From assembly GCA_027943245.1 (NCBI GenBank), contig JANDJZ010000095.1, forward strand, positions 60,268 to 124,267: a stretch of DNA of 64,000 nt, read 5' to 3'. Source of the stretch: Acanthamoeba sp. SK_2022b (Eukaryota; Discosea; Longamoebia; Acanthamoebidae). The notes under the pieces are model-generated. The model did not search any database. It was given only the letters and a program-made list of their open reading frames with translations, and was not told the DNA's origin. Positions within the stretch are counted from its first letter, which is position 1. Each line of letters starts with the position of its first letter. A program made the position numbers and the translations under genes. Positions 12,307 to 25,278 of this stretch are shown piece after piece.

Positions 12307-13588
12307 CGCGAAGCACACACGCACACATGCACACATGCGCGCAGCACACACGCACGCATATGACGGACCTGATGTCGTCGACAACAAAGGGGACTGTGGT
12401 GAAGTCGTAGTCCTTGAGGAAGGGCAGCGTGGGGGTGAGCCGCTGCGCGATGTACGCGGAGGGGACGAGCGGGCTCGAGAACGTGAAGGGGGGCGAGCGG
12501 ACGGCCGACGACCCGACCGACGCCGACTGCTGGTCAAACAGCGAAGGCATCGACATCGACAACGACGACAAGGGCGTCGGAGAAGACAACGACAGCGAGG
12601 GCGTGGTGGGGTCGAGCAGTTGCTTAAGGACGCGCTGCATGTGTCGGCCCTTGGTCTGCTCGCTCTCCATCTTGCGCGAGGTGACCTCGTTGGTGGCGGC
12701 GAGCCGGGCCAGGCGGTCGTCCACGCCGCCCTGCCACGCGCGGAGGTCGGCCACCTCGCTCCGCACGTGCCCGAACTCGCGCTTCATCTCGCGCACCTCG
12801 TCCACGAGCAGCAGCAGCAGCGACTTGATCATGCCCATGCCGCCTTGCTCCTGCTCCTCATGCTCCTGCTCCTCCTCGACCGCACGTTGCTCCCGTGATC
12901 GTCGTCGCTGTGAGCGCTGCCCGTGCCCTTGGTGTTGCTGCTGCGTTGCGGGCGGGTATAGGTGGGCATTTACCGTCTCGAAGTAGGCAAACTCGTCGTC
13001 GTCGACGTCGGACTCGCCCTCCGAGTCGCCGCCGCTGTCGGAGAGCGACGCGGGGGGCAGAACGGTAGCGGCGTCGTGGGGACCGCTGTTGCCGTTGCCG
13101 TTGGCGGCGGCGCGGCGGCCGTCGTGGGGCGCCTCGGGAGGCGAGTAGGACGTGGACCGCTGCTTCTTTGCGGGGTTGCCTGCGTCGACGTGACCGGCGT
13201 GCTCCGCGTGCTGGTGCTGGTATGGGCGCTGGCCGCCAAACTGCGGTGACGCGAATGACGAGGCGTTGTCACCGCTGGTGGCGGCGCCCTCTCGCGAAGG
13301 GGCCTGTCCGGGCTCCTTGCGTGGCCGGCCCCGCTTGCGCAGCGGCGGCGGTTGACAAGTGTCCGCCCGTCCCGTCCTCACGCACCGACCACATGGCTGG
13401 GCCCTGAGTACAATAACAGAATTTTTATTTATTTTTTTAATATATATTTAAAAATAAAGAAATGTGCGGTCTGGGCACCTGTCGCAAGATGCGTGAGCGA
13501 GACGGCACGCAAGACAGGCCTTCGGGCGCCTCAGTGCGTTGTGAGGAAAGGTGCCAAGATTGCCCTGCTGCTGACTGCCTGCATACAT
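11041..13588 (-). CDS. Zn2Cys6 / AT-hook / PAS transcription factor, ERT1/AcuK-like (copy 1)
   Basis: Probable DNA-binding transcription regulator. The zinc cluster is split by an intron: KACLACRLAHASCDR (13540-13490), then QPCGRCVRTGRADTC (from 13396). The spacing C-x2-C-x6-C-x5-C-x2-C-x8-C is that of fungal ERT1/AcuK/Rds2 regulators. RKRGRPRK, a classic AT-hook, follows at once. Next come a long disordered Ser/Pro/Gln/acidic region, a predicted coiled coil around LLLLLVDEVREMKRE, the motif TLPFLKDYDF, and a PAS-like domain (PLLICSSPAMCALLNYR). The C-terminal exon (12003-11041) is mostly low-complexity. I chose Met 13588, which leaves 21 residues before KACLAC, as in the paralogues; Met 13639 is in frame further upstream. 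A (TG)n tract lies in the intron before the PAS exon. Target genes cannot be read from the sequence. Confidence 0.82.
12243..12304. repeat. (CA)n microsatellite in intron
   Basis: CA run of about 62 bases on the plus strand, that is (TG)n on the sense strand of the transcription-factor gene. It lies directly upstream of the PAS exon. Confidence 0.95.
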
Positions 13589-13730
13589 GTGAAAGTCCCG
13601 TAGTGAACAGGGCACAGCCTCTCTTTCTGCGCAACCCAACGGAACGCGTGATTTCCCAAGTCGGGTATTTATTTACATTCCGAGAAATCGTGCAGGAAAT
13701 GTTCCGCCCACCACTCACTTAACAGCAGGC

Positions 13731-15989
13731 TCAGCGCATCCACCTATCCGCAAGGCCGAGGGCACCTGGGGCGTAGATCGCCACCATCTGCTCGAGCGTG
13801 GGCGAAGGCAAGGCGTGGCTGGACGAGCCGAGAGCGGCCTGGACGAGCTCGTCTATCTCGTACGCGCTGGCTCTGCTGCCCGACCTTGGCGGCTGCGCTG
13901 GCGCTGGCGCGGTCTGCTCCGGCGTGGTGAGGTCTTCGATCACCGGGAAGAGCGAGGCAGAGTGGTGGATCTCATGGTGGCTGTGGTGTAGCTGCGTGCG
14001 CGCGGCAGATGGCAACCGCATCTCGACATCGCCCTGCCGCCCAAAGAGCAGCGAGTGCGGCAGCCGGGCCAGCAGGTACGCTCGCGTCTCGGGGTCGTGC
14101 ACGATGTTGGGCAGCGACTTCATGAGCGGCGCCGAGTCGAGGTCAGTCTCGAGCACGGTGTTCACTTGCATGATGCACCACACCGCCTGCGTGCGCGTCG
14201 ATATACCGGTGAGCACATGAACATGTGAGCGTTTGGGCGGAAGAGGCGATGTGAGGCCCGTACGAGGCGCTGGTGGCTGTATAGGAACTGATGCTGCGAG
14301 ACAGCCCGGATGCCGCGCCCCTGCTTCGTAGTCAAGACACCAGTCACAGAGATGGGCGCCTCGACAGGCTGGCGGGGTCGCATCAGCGTCAGCCGCACAA
14401 AGGCCACGAGGCTATCGGGTTCGGGCGTGCCGATGGAGCAGATTTGGTGCCCCTCGAGCTCGTGCTGCCGTTTGGTGTCAGACACGATTGCGGTCAGGCT
14501 ATTTAAGGGTTTGATTTCTGGTGAGTGAGCGTGTAGGCGCGGGTACCGCTCGATAGCCGAGGAGCTCACAGAAGGACGGCGACGAGTAGACGATGGTTGG
14601 CGTCTCTATCTCGTCCAGGGCCTGGGGCTCGTTGAGTTTCATGACCAGAAAGGGTTCCCTGCCACCGAACACAAAGATCACGTATAAATGAGTACATACG
14701 CCAAAATTGAAAAGATGAAATAAAAGAAATACGTATTTGAGAACCCGCACAAAATATCTCGCTTAAATAATGGCGAACGTCAAGGGTAGTCAGAACGATG
14801 TGTGGCTTCGGGGAAGTGTACCGTAGGTCTCGGAATAAGAGCGACGAGCTGTCGTAGCCTTGGAGGAATGGGAGCGTGTGTGCGATGAACCGCCCGACTC
14901 GGTTTGATGTCGCCGGCACGAGAGGCAGGTAACCGGCCCCTGAAGACGACGGCAGCTGCGATGGCTGTGCCTGTGACGAAAAGGCCGACGAGCGCATTGG
15001 GGAGCCCGAACACATGCGTTCCAGTCGGTTGGTCACGATCTTGAGAGTTGCGCTCATCTCGATGTTGGTCTGTTCTAGCTCACGGATCTTGATCTGGCAC
15101 TCCTCCTCGACCATGGCCAGTCTGGCCTGCGCCTGCTTCTGCGAGGCGTGCAGACCGAGGATCGTGCTGTGCAGTCGCTCGTTCTCCTGCTTCATATCGC
15201 GCATCTGTTCCACAACCAGCATGACCAGCGAGCGTAGCACCGAGTCCTCCGTTGCTGCTGATGCTGATGACGACGACCGATCAGCTCGCGCTCGCCGATG
15301 CCGTTGGCCACCAGCGCTTGGCATGGCCGGAGGAAAGGGCGGCTCGTTGAATCGGCGATGGCCAGAGACAGACGGCGGCGACGTCAGAGGCGACGAACTA
15401 AACTCCTCCTCCTCCTCCTCCACTTCCGAAGATGGTGAAGAGAGGTGGCTGGCCGCGGCGGTGACCGGCCGCGGAAGTAGTGGGGCCAGCGGACGGCCTG
15501 CAGCAGGAGCGTTCTGTGGGGGGCTGGTGCGGTCGAAGGTGTGACTCGGGACCTGCTGGCCCTTGGGCTTGTTTAGGTCGGTCATGTCCGCCGGCCGCAC
15601 GCAGGGTCGCTTGAGTGGCCGATCGTGTGAGGGCCCTGTCGCCATCAGGTGTGGGACGGTGGCTACGAGCGGTGGGGCGCCGTCGGGTAGAGGGCCGCTT
15701 GACGTTGCCTTGCGCGGTCGGCCTCGCTTTCGCGAAGGTGGCGGCGCGCAGCTCTCCGCTTTCCCGATCCGCACGCACCGACCGCACGGCTTGTTTCTGG
15801 AGCAAGCATGTCATGAATCATAACATCTATTTATTTAAATTGGAGAATATCACGATAAAAAATTAATGTCGCGAAAAGTCAAGCAACGTACCTGTCGCAC
15901 GATACGTGGGAAACTCGGCACGCGGCACAGGCCTTAGGTACGACTGCATCGTCACTCTGCTGTCGCTCTCCTGGGGTGGCCCCTTGCAT
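13731..15989 (-). CDS. Zn2Cys6 / AT-hook / PAS transcription factor, ERT1/AcuK-like (copy 2)
   Basis: Tandem paralogue of the gene at 11041-13588, same strand. The ATG at 15989 opens MQGATPGERQQ, followed by KACAACRVSHVSCDR; an intron splits the cluster and the next exon gives NKPCGRCVRIGKAESC, restoring C-x2-C-x6-C-x5-C-x2-C-x8-C. The AT-hook RKRGRPRK follows. Then come a disordered Pro/Ser/acidic region, a coiled coil starting LVMLVVEQMRDMKQEN (about 15240-15000), the motif TLPFLQGYDS, and a PAS-like exon with TPTIVYSSPSFCELLGYR near 14600. The last exons lead to TGA at 13731-13733. The first exon is too short to appear as a long open frame; I found it by searching for the missing first half of the zinc cluster. 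Likely nuclear. Confidence 0.82.
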
Positions 15990-16301
15990 CTTGTGGTGTG
16001 GTTAAGTTCTGGCTGGCTGTTTGTAGTCCTCGCCCCTTTTCAGCGGCGAGCGATTTTTCGGCCCAATCAAAATTCCGCTCGCGTTGCTTTCTCCTAGATA
16101 AAAGCGACGAGTGAGGGAACGACGTTCCTCGTGAAAGTGGATACTGTTGACCTCTGTGTTGTCGCCCATCTGAGAATGCAACCGATGACCCTTGCGGAGC
16201 AAACAATATATTTTTTTAGATAAAGGGGAGGGGAGACGGTGCGCGTATGGCTCACACACCAAAGATGATGGGCTCCTCTCGGGGCCTAGGCAGAGGACGC
16301 T
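15990..16301. other. Intergenic, no gene seen
   Basis: Upstream region of the second zinc-cluster gene and 3' flank of the secreted-protein gene at 16302. A minus-strand open frame here (16206-15952) overlaps the first zinc-cluster exon in another frame and has no recognisable motif. Confidence 0.5.
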
Positions 16302-16893
16302 TTAGTAATCGTATTCGAAGAAGCTATCCTTCGGGCACTGGACCGGCTTGAGCCAGCCACCCACCCACTTGAAGCACCTACGAGTGGTGATCTTAACGCA
16401 CTTGCCGTCCTTCTTCTCCTCCTCGGGCGGAGTAAAGTCCACGCGCACGTCCTCAAGGCTCTCACAATCGTCGGTTTCGAACTTGAAGTTGTACTTGACG
16501 TAGTCGCTGTCGTCCCAGTTCTCGTCGTCATCGCACGGCTTCGTAGGGGTGGTGCACTTAGGAGGCGTGGTGCACTTCTTCGGGGTGGAGCACTTGGGGG
16601 TGTTGCACTTGTTCTTGTTGCCGTCGTCCCTGTGGTGGTAGGTAGTGTCATCCTCTTCCTCGCCCCAGTAGTCATGACCTGCATTGAGGAATCGAATTTG
16701 AAACAGAGATGGGGCCGCATGAGCACATGGCAACACGCATCAGTCTATAACACCACCCACCTCGGATTTCAAAGTGGTTCGAGTCTTCATTGGCAGTGGC
16801 TTGGTCACTGTCCGCGGTGCCGTAGGTCCATGCGTGACAAGTGGCCAGGAGCAGGAGTAGCCCGAGGCCGGTCCACAAAAGGTTGATCTTCAT
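16302..16893 (-). CDS. Secreted Cys/Thr/Pro-repeat protein, function unknown
   Basis: Starts with a clear signal peptide (MKINLLWTGLGLLLLLA, then TCHA as a likely cleavage region). One intron (about 16762-16681) separates the first exon from a second open to 16302. The mature protein has an acidic stretch (GEEEDDTTYHH), then a run of short units of the form C-x-T-P-K (CNTPKCSTPKKCTTPPKC), then an acidic domain ending WVGGWLKPVQCPKDSFFEYD. The Cys/Pro/Thr repeats suggest a disulphide-linked or glycosylated extracellular stalk, but this is inference. No enzyme motif is visible. It might be a surface, cyst-wall or secreted protein. Confidence 0.72.
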
Positions 16894-17346
16894 TAGGGGG
16901 CTTTAGTACGAAAAGGTAACCGTTGACAGAGGGGTCGAGACGAGGCAGGCTGGGCTTGCTGGCGTGCCGAGAGCTGTTCTGATAACTTTTTTGCTCTTGG
17001 CTTGCAGGTATGTATGCGGGTGCGGTGACTCGAGCCGCGCGGATGTGCGGAGAGGAACACCCCAATGAGCTGGGGAGGTGCACACCTTTGCTCTTTTATA
17101 GCTATAAGTGCGCCTGCAGACGCCATTCGCCATTGGGCAACGCACGCTTCACCATTACCAGATCACCAATAGCCGAATTTTCTTGCCTATTTAAATAAAT
17201 AACAAATTGTGCAGGACAGGGAACGATCAAGGATCCGGCATTTATTTTATTTATTTTACCTGTATACATGAATAAATATTTTATAAAGTATAAAGATATC
17301 AATAATAGGAAATAAATAAATTTATTTTTGCTGCAAGGGCGTGCCT

Positions 17347-18466
17347 TTAGTTGGACTTCTTCTTTCCGCCAGCAGAGGGAGGGGCCACGACCACCTTCTT
17401 GGTACTGTCGAGCCACTTGGTAAGCACTTGGGCGGGATCGGGCTGGTTGGTCACCGGCTGATTGGTCTGCAGCTCCTTCATCGCGTCGGCCGCTGGTGTG
17501 GAAGAAAAACGCCCACCGCCGTAAGACAACGCGTGCAGACGGTAGACGGTGGTGGGCGACACATACTCATGAGCTTGGGAAGCAGGACAGTCATGAGAAG
17601 GGTCACGCCGATCATAAGGACCATCGGGTTCTTGAGGAGTCCAAAGATCTGGAAGCCAGGACGATCCTGCGTAGATTCGAGGACAGCGAACGTTGAGTGC
17701 ATGCACGGACGCCTGATAAGCAGGAGAGAGAGAGAGAGCGCGCGCGCGCGCGCGAGCAGCCTCACCTCGACAAACTTCATCGGTCCGAGGGGAACGAGGC
17801 GCAGCGGATAAGCCAACGCCTGACTGACCTGTGATCATCCATGCCGAAGGCCTCACGGATGAGCCGCACTATCCCTCGCTTGAAGCGCGGCAACTTACCT
17901 GAGTCTCTGTGGCGACCCTGGCCTTGATCTTGCCGCTCTGGCGGCTGCTCACATCTACGCGAACCTGTATACGCCACGCAAAGCAGGGCGGTGTTTGGGA
18001 GGGCGAGAAGCACGGCAGACGAACAACAGACTAGCGTTGTACCTTGGGATAGGCCCAAGAGTTGGAAACCACCTCGAGGAGGTACGCGCCGGGAGGAACG
18101 TCGTTGCTGCACGCATTTGAAGAAAGAATTATTTAAGTAATTGCGCAAGAGCGTGAAGATGAAATGAATAGAGGAACGGATGGAGTACATGCGGAAGGAG
18201 CCGTCCTTGGTGGTGAGCACCTCCTGCTGGCCGCCGTTGCCGTAGAGGATGATGCGAGCGCGCGACGCGGGCAGCATCTGGCCCTCAGGCCCTGAGCCCG
18301 GCAAGAGTTGGCCCTCAATCTCATAAAATTTCGTCGATGCAGTTGCAGTGCTGGTTCCCTCGAAATCGTCCTCTGCAGCTGCCTCCACCGCTTTCTTGTT
18401 CGCCGATGCACCCAAGACAAGCCCAAGCAAAGCCAGCACCAGCAGCCATCGCATCTTTGTTCTCAA
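17347..18466 (-). CDS. EMC7: ER membrane protein complex subunit 7 (EMC7)
   Basis: Subunit of the ER membrane protein complex, which inserts membrane proteins. A signal peptide (MRWLLVLALLGLVLGASA) is followed by the lumenal beta-sandwich: FYEIEGQLLPG, ARIILYGNGGQQEVLTTKDGSF, then DVPPGAYLLEVVSNSWAYP. The family's LPYPL-like segment appears as AYPLRLVPLGPMKF. One membrane helix (NPMVLMIGVTLLMTVLLPKLM) and a Lys-rich tail ending KKKSN complete the usual EMC7 layout. There are five or more exons. One intron carries a (GA)n(GC)n purine/GC tract at about 17721-17755. Start is Met 18466 or Met 18454; both lie just before the signal peptide. The gene is divergent from CDK8, with about 65 bases between start codons. 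Confidence 0.88.
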
Positions 18467-18529
18467 TTTTTAAATAAAAGAAGAAAAGAAACACAAAACC
18501 TTGTCAAATCAAAATCAACTTTTATTAGC
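18467..18529. promoter_or_regulatory. Probable shared divergent promoter of EMC7 and CDK8
   Basis: Only about 63 bases separate the two start codons on opposite strands. The interval is A/T-rich (AATTTTTAAATAAAAGAAG). Both 5' untranslated regions and the core promoter must fit in or overlap this space, so a bidirectional promoter is likely. No specific transcription-factor site is claimed. Confidence 0.5.
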
Positions 18530-20697
<2,168 letters not shown>

Positions 20698-20897
20698 TGT
20701 ATCCGCTTCGAGACGACGAAGCGCACACCACGTGTACAAAGAATCATCGCAGGCACACTGTACCCCCAACAGCCACAGCGCTTTCGCCCAGCGGAAACAA
20801 TGCTATCTGCATCGCTCTCTTGGACCCCTCGCCCCCTTTCTTTGTGTTGTGTGTTGTGGATGGTCCCTGGTCTCTCTTGGCCCTATCTCGGCTGGCT

Positions 20898-22772
20898 CTA
20901 AAGCTGCTCGTCCTTTCGCGCGAGGGCGGCGTCGATGGCCTGTTTGGTGAGGACGGCCAACTGTTGGACGTCCACCTCGACGTTCTTGATGTAGGCGCAG
21001 TAGAGTCCCCATCGCCCGTCTCCGCAGTCGGCTATCGACTCCACTTCCTTCTCGACCTTATGGATAAACGTGTTCATCTTCAGCTTGCTCGCGATAGTCT
21101 GCCACCGTGACACGCCCACAGCATCGAGTTAGCGACGTGACATGACCAGATGACGTCGTGAGGCACCGAACCGCGAAGTCGACGAGCCAGGGGGCGCCGT
21201 TCGCGAAGGAGGCGGCGCTTAAGAGCGCGTCAGTGCCGGGGGCGTGGATCACGATCATGGAAGAGGTGCGTGGGAGGAACCACAGGTGGGCCAGCCCAGA
21301 ACCGTGCGTTCCAATGAGCACAGTTGTGCCCTGCAGGAGGCTCACCAGCTCCTTGGGCGTGAGTTGCTCCAACGCCACCTGCCAGAACAAACAATCATTA
21401 TCGTTAATCAATAGTTCATCAATAACAAATAATTTTGTTTTTGAAAATATATATAGCATCTCCAACATAAAGATACCTGATAGACGTCGGCCTCGTCTTT
21501 GAGCTCAGAGCGGAGCGTTTTGATGAGCTCGTCGATGTTGAGGATCATCCTGTCCTTGGAGCGCTTGATCACCACCACGCGCGGTCTGTTCGGCGGCGAG
21601 TCCATGGCCTGCGGCGTGCCGTCGCCCGCAAGGGCCGGGTCAGGGATGGCAAAGGTCGACGCCTGCTTGGTGGCGTGTTCCAGCGGCTGCGGAACGCCGA
21701 AGACTTCGAGCAGGTACTTGCGATAGGCGACCAGTGTGCGCTTGGACGGCGGAGGGAAGATGGGGAACTGGTCTTTGATGATGATCACCTCGCGAGCGCA
21801 GGCGCCGTCGATGATCTGGGGAGGCTCGGACGACTTGAAGTCGACTGGGTGGTTCTCGACGATCTCACCCAGAAGCATAGAAGGCTGTACAGATTTGGGG
21901 AACACCATCCGGATGTAGTCCTGGTTGCTGGCTCCCCACCGCTCCATGAATACAAGCCTGGACACACAACTTGTCAGTGTTGCCCACGGCTCGTTTCGGT
22001 GCTTGGCTGAGATCACCTGAAAGGCTTGTCGAGATGGTCGGTCTCCTTGAGGGCCATGAAGACGGCGTACATGCCCTGTACGAAGATGACGAAGATGACG
22101 GAAGAGAGGAGCGGTTGGGACACAAGCACGTAAACAGTCAATTAATTGTCTCTTGCTGTACCTCGTGCAGGTTGCCGAAACTCTCGCTGTGGAAGATGTA
22201 GATGAAAACTAACGTCTCATTCAACCTGCAACGTGTTTGAGTCAGAGAGAGCTGCGGGTTGGGGATTCAGAATCAGGGGTCCACGTACGTGGAGGTGCAG
22301 GTGAGCTGGGCCTTGGTCTTACTGAGGATGAGGCCCTTGGCCACGCCGGAGCGGTCCATGCGCACCGGAAGGTCGACCGTGCCACCGCCGGCCTTCACCT
22401 CCTTGTTAGGCATGTCGCGATGCCACACGTAGCCGGCCGTTGTGACAACCATGTCTAGGTCGTGCACCCAAACGTATCCCGAGGTAGCTTTGTATCTAAA
22501 AGTAGAGAGAGATTTAAGGAGTGATTTGTCAAAACGTGAAGAGTTCTTTACGGATTAGAGGAGAAGACCAAAGGGGTTGGGATCTCGAACCTATCCTGCA
22601 CGGTTGTGTTCGACTTGGTGGAAGGATTGCGCTTGAGAGGGGGCTTCTGCACCACCGGCAGGCTGGGGAGGATCTTCTTCGGCGGCTGTGGCTTGAGGAC
22701 GGAACAATTTAGAGCGAACCACGTCGGTACCACCACAACGACCAGGAGCAAACAGAACACGGACAGCTTCAT
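20898..22772 (-). CDS. GT61-family (DUF563) glycosyltransferase, type II membrane protein
   Basis: Probable Golgi or ER glycosyltransferase of the GT61 group (plant xylosyl/arabinosyl-transferases, animal EOGT/POMGNT2). A signal anchor (FCLLLVVVVVPTWFAL) starts at Met 22772, followed by a Pro/Lys stem. Mid-protein has RLVFMERWGASNQDY, GACAREVIIIKDQFPIFPP and PRVVVIKRSKDR. The hallmark is GTTVLIGTHGSGLAHLWFLP, matching the family's HGAGL(T/A)HxxFLP motif. The last exon ends EVDVQQLAVLTKQAIDAAL and TAG at 20898-20900. About seven exons. The acceptor and the sugar added cannot be deduced. Convergent with CDK8. Confidence 0.83.
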
Positions 22773-22933
22773 CTCCGACCCTGCGAGCTTCCTTTAATCT
22801 AGTCTTGCGAGCGGACACCTTTCCCTATTTCCCTTTTCGTTTCCCGCTTGTTCTCGAGATTATCATTTGGCTTTATCGTCATAAAGAATATTGGAGAATA
22901 TGAAGTGCCGTAGGGCATCGTGTGTCAGAGCAC

Positions 22934-23483
22934 TCATGCGTTAGCGAGGACCAAAAAGGCCAAGATGCAGATTGAGAGGCAGATGGCCACGAAGGCAACT
23001 AATGCCCAGAAGGCGGCCTCGGCAAACAGCAGAAACACAAAGATAAAGACAAACGGGATGAAGCAGATGCTCCAGAACGTCCGTCGGCCGTACCTGCGCG
23101 CCACCGTGTTGGTGGTGAGACTAACTTGGGACACGCCACAAGAGAACATGGGCCAGAGAGCAGCGCTGCAAAAACGTACGTGCCAGACTGGCCGAGACAG
23201 TGCTCGCACAAGGCCACGGCTGGTGACCGATACTTATCGGCCTGACAGCACTTGTACCAGGCTGAGGGATAAGGTGAGCTGAAGTAACCCCGAAAGAGAA
23301 GGGGTTCGTGACGGAGGCAAGTGTACCATGGATGCATTGGCAGAAGAAGAAGTCCTGGCAGGTGCATACGCAGCAGCCCGTTGGGCTCTCCTGTGCGTCG
23401 GTGAGCATTTGGCAGAGACCCCCGCCAGTCTCGGTGTATGTGCCCTGGCTCGTGTAGTCTACCGTCTTCTCCGTAGTTCCCAT
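22934..23483 (-). CDS. Small Cys-rich membrane protein, unknown
   Basis: Met 23483 opens an exon with CQMLTDAQESPTGCCVCTCQDFFFCQCIHGT. A second exon gives WYKCCQADKYRSPAVALCEHC and a third gives FWSICFIPFVFIFVFLLFAE plus a second hydrophobic span ending FLVLANA. It thus has a Cys-rich N-terminal half and two C-terminal membrane helices, about 140 residues in all. The paired CC and CxC motifs could bind metal or be palmitoylated. The layout recalls PLAC8-like proteins, but I do not see enough to assign it to that family. Confidence 0.6.
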
Positions 23484-23899
23484 TTCAACTGTCCATGAGG
23501 CCGGTAAGGTCGCGCCGGAGACCAGAACATTGAGAGGGATATAGGTGCGTACCGTCTTCCACGCCCATGATGGGTGACTGTGATAAAGTGTGCTATGCTA
23601 ACGAAAGGGCCAGCCGTTGGCTCATTTAAAACGCGGTTGGTCAAAACGCGATTGGTTGTATCCGCAGAGCTAAGTGCAGCGAAGCGGACTTGGGCCAGTA
23701 GCGGTCGTAGAAGTTTAAAATCAAGAATCACCAAGAAAACCCAAAAAAAAGCTGGTGCCAGCGTCATGGGTGGAGTTTTGCGACAGGACCGTTGTTCTTC
23801 GAAGTAACCCAACGACTAATGCACCATGCTCACATATAAGAAGGAGAGATGGCGCACTTCATCAGCCCCAGCTAGAAGGCATGCAAATATTGTGGGTCC

Positions 23900-24450
23900 G
23901 CCTTGGAAATAAAAGAGATAAAGAACAATAAGGCAAACATTAGAAAGGTAAAGATGATTTTTTGTTCCTAAGAAACACTTTTTGCTGGTACTGGCACCTC
24001 TGGGGAAAAAAAAGAGGCAAACTCTTTATTGTGCTGGCCCCTGATCCTTTTCTTCTTCTTCTTCTTTAACTGGTTGTACTGTTACTGTTTTAATGAGGGT
24101 GCCAGGTGGTTCCAGGTGTGTTTATGTGGTGGAGGGACAAATTAAGCTGCTAGAATGACCAGCTGACAAACCATTATATTATGAAAGGCTTAAAAGCACA
24201 AGCTAATTTTAAACTGACAATATTGAACAAACAAGGCAGTAATGCATATGCCCAGGAAGTGGTAACTCTTGCACCATTCAATGCTATGATACAACTAAAG
24301 GGTGAGCCACATCCACAGTCATTGGAGAACCATGCACTCTCCAAAATCTTAGGATCCTTCACCAGGGAACTAGCAGCAGAAGACTGGCCAGCACCACATG
24401 CAGTTCATTGATTGTTGATGAGGAGGAGTGGGTTATTCACCCATCTTACC
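23900..24450. mobile_element. CpG-free island, probable decayed insert
   Basis: From 23941 to 24420 I count no CG dinucleotide at all in 480 bases, though C and G are both common. It carries one open frame (24181-24411, +) starting MKGLKAQANFKLTILNKQG that I do not recognise. Normal CpG-rich sequence resumes near 24450. No repeats or target-site duplication were found by eye. It resembles the islands at 6.5-9.2 and 52.6-55.3 kb. Confidence 0.45.
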
Positions 24451-24817
24451 TCGCCTTGCCTTTAAATGATGATCTCACGCATAAGGCGCCCACCTTAGCA
24501 GGCTCGCTGGGTTATGGCGCCTTCGACACAGCGCAGCGGGCCTGAGAAAGTTCTGGGTACCGGAGTTGCAAGTGAAGTCACGGCTTTGCCGCCAGCCGCG
24601 GTCTGGTTTTCTACTGAAACGCCTCTCTCTCGATCAAAAGAAAACGTCCCATCAATCATTCAACCATTCACCTGCGTTGAACGTGCTCGATCGAAAGAGA
24701 AGCAATATCGATGTAAGAAGTCTCGCCTTCCACTCGGCCCCAACCCTCATCAATTGAAGAAGATATCGTAACATTCGAGGACTCGAGAGAGTAAGACTAC
24801 ACCAAGGACACAACAGC

Positions 24818-25162
24818 ATGAAGTACAATCGCTTCACCGATAGCGAGCGGCAGCAGAAGAAGAGGCGCGAGGAGCTTTCCCGTAAGTGCTTCCTCGTGTT
24901 CTGCTTGTGGCGAAGGAATGCCGTCATGACAGAGCTTGGCGTTGATGATCCCGCCGACCGTACCCTTACCAAGGAGCTGAAGCGACAGTGGCGCAATCTC
25001 GCGCCCGACGAAGTCGACGCCTACCTCAAGCTCACCCTACTTCTCCTCTCGTCTTCTCCGTCTTCTGAAAACCAACCTGGCTCCTTCCAGGACGACAAAA
25101 TCAAGCCCTACCCCTCAGCGCCATCTTCTCCATCTCCTGCCGCCCCCGAGACCTGCTTCTAA
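24818..25162 (+). CDS. Small HMG-box-like protein
   Basis: Single open frame of 114 residues. The central part fits a loose HMG-box pattern: an aromatic/hydrophobic first helix (CFLVFCLWRRNAVMTELG), then LTKELKRQWRNLAPDEVDAYL, which matches the family's helix with W and the L-x-x-(D/E)-E-x-x-x-Y signature. The N-terminus is strongly basic (RQQKKRREE). The C-terminal third is Ser/Pro-rich. A good GTAAGT at 24882 could be a donor, but splicing there would destroy the box. If real, a nuclear DNA-bending protein; the match is weak. Confidence 0.45.
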   Translation: MKYNRFTDSERQQKKRREELSRKCFLVFCLWRRNAVMTELGVDDPADRTLTKELKRQWRNLAPDEVDAYLKLTLLLLSSSPSSENQPGSFQDDKIKPYPSAPSSPSPAAPETCF

Positions 25163-25278
25163 TTGTGCATAAATGAATAGCCTCTTATTATTTAAATCCA
25201 AAAAAAATAATAAAGGAAAAGAAATCAAAGCACAACTTAAGAAAGCGCACAAGAAGAACCCACCTTGACCTCGTCAGG

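Noticed and set aside
11500..12537. Plus-strand long frames opposite the zinc-cluster gene
   Set aside because: Antisense shadows of GC-rich coding exons with no motif of their own.
17721..17755. (GA)n(GC)n tract as a regulatory Z-DNA element
   Set aside because: It sits inside an EMC7 intron beside a splice site; a simple repeat explains it and nothing points to function.
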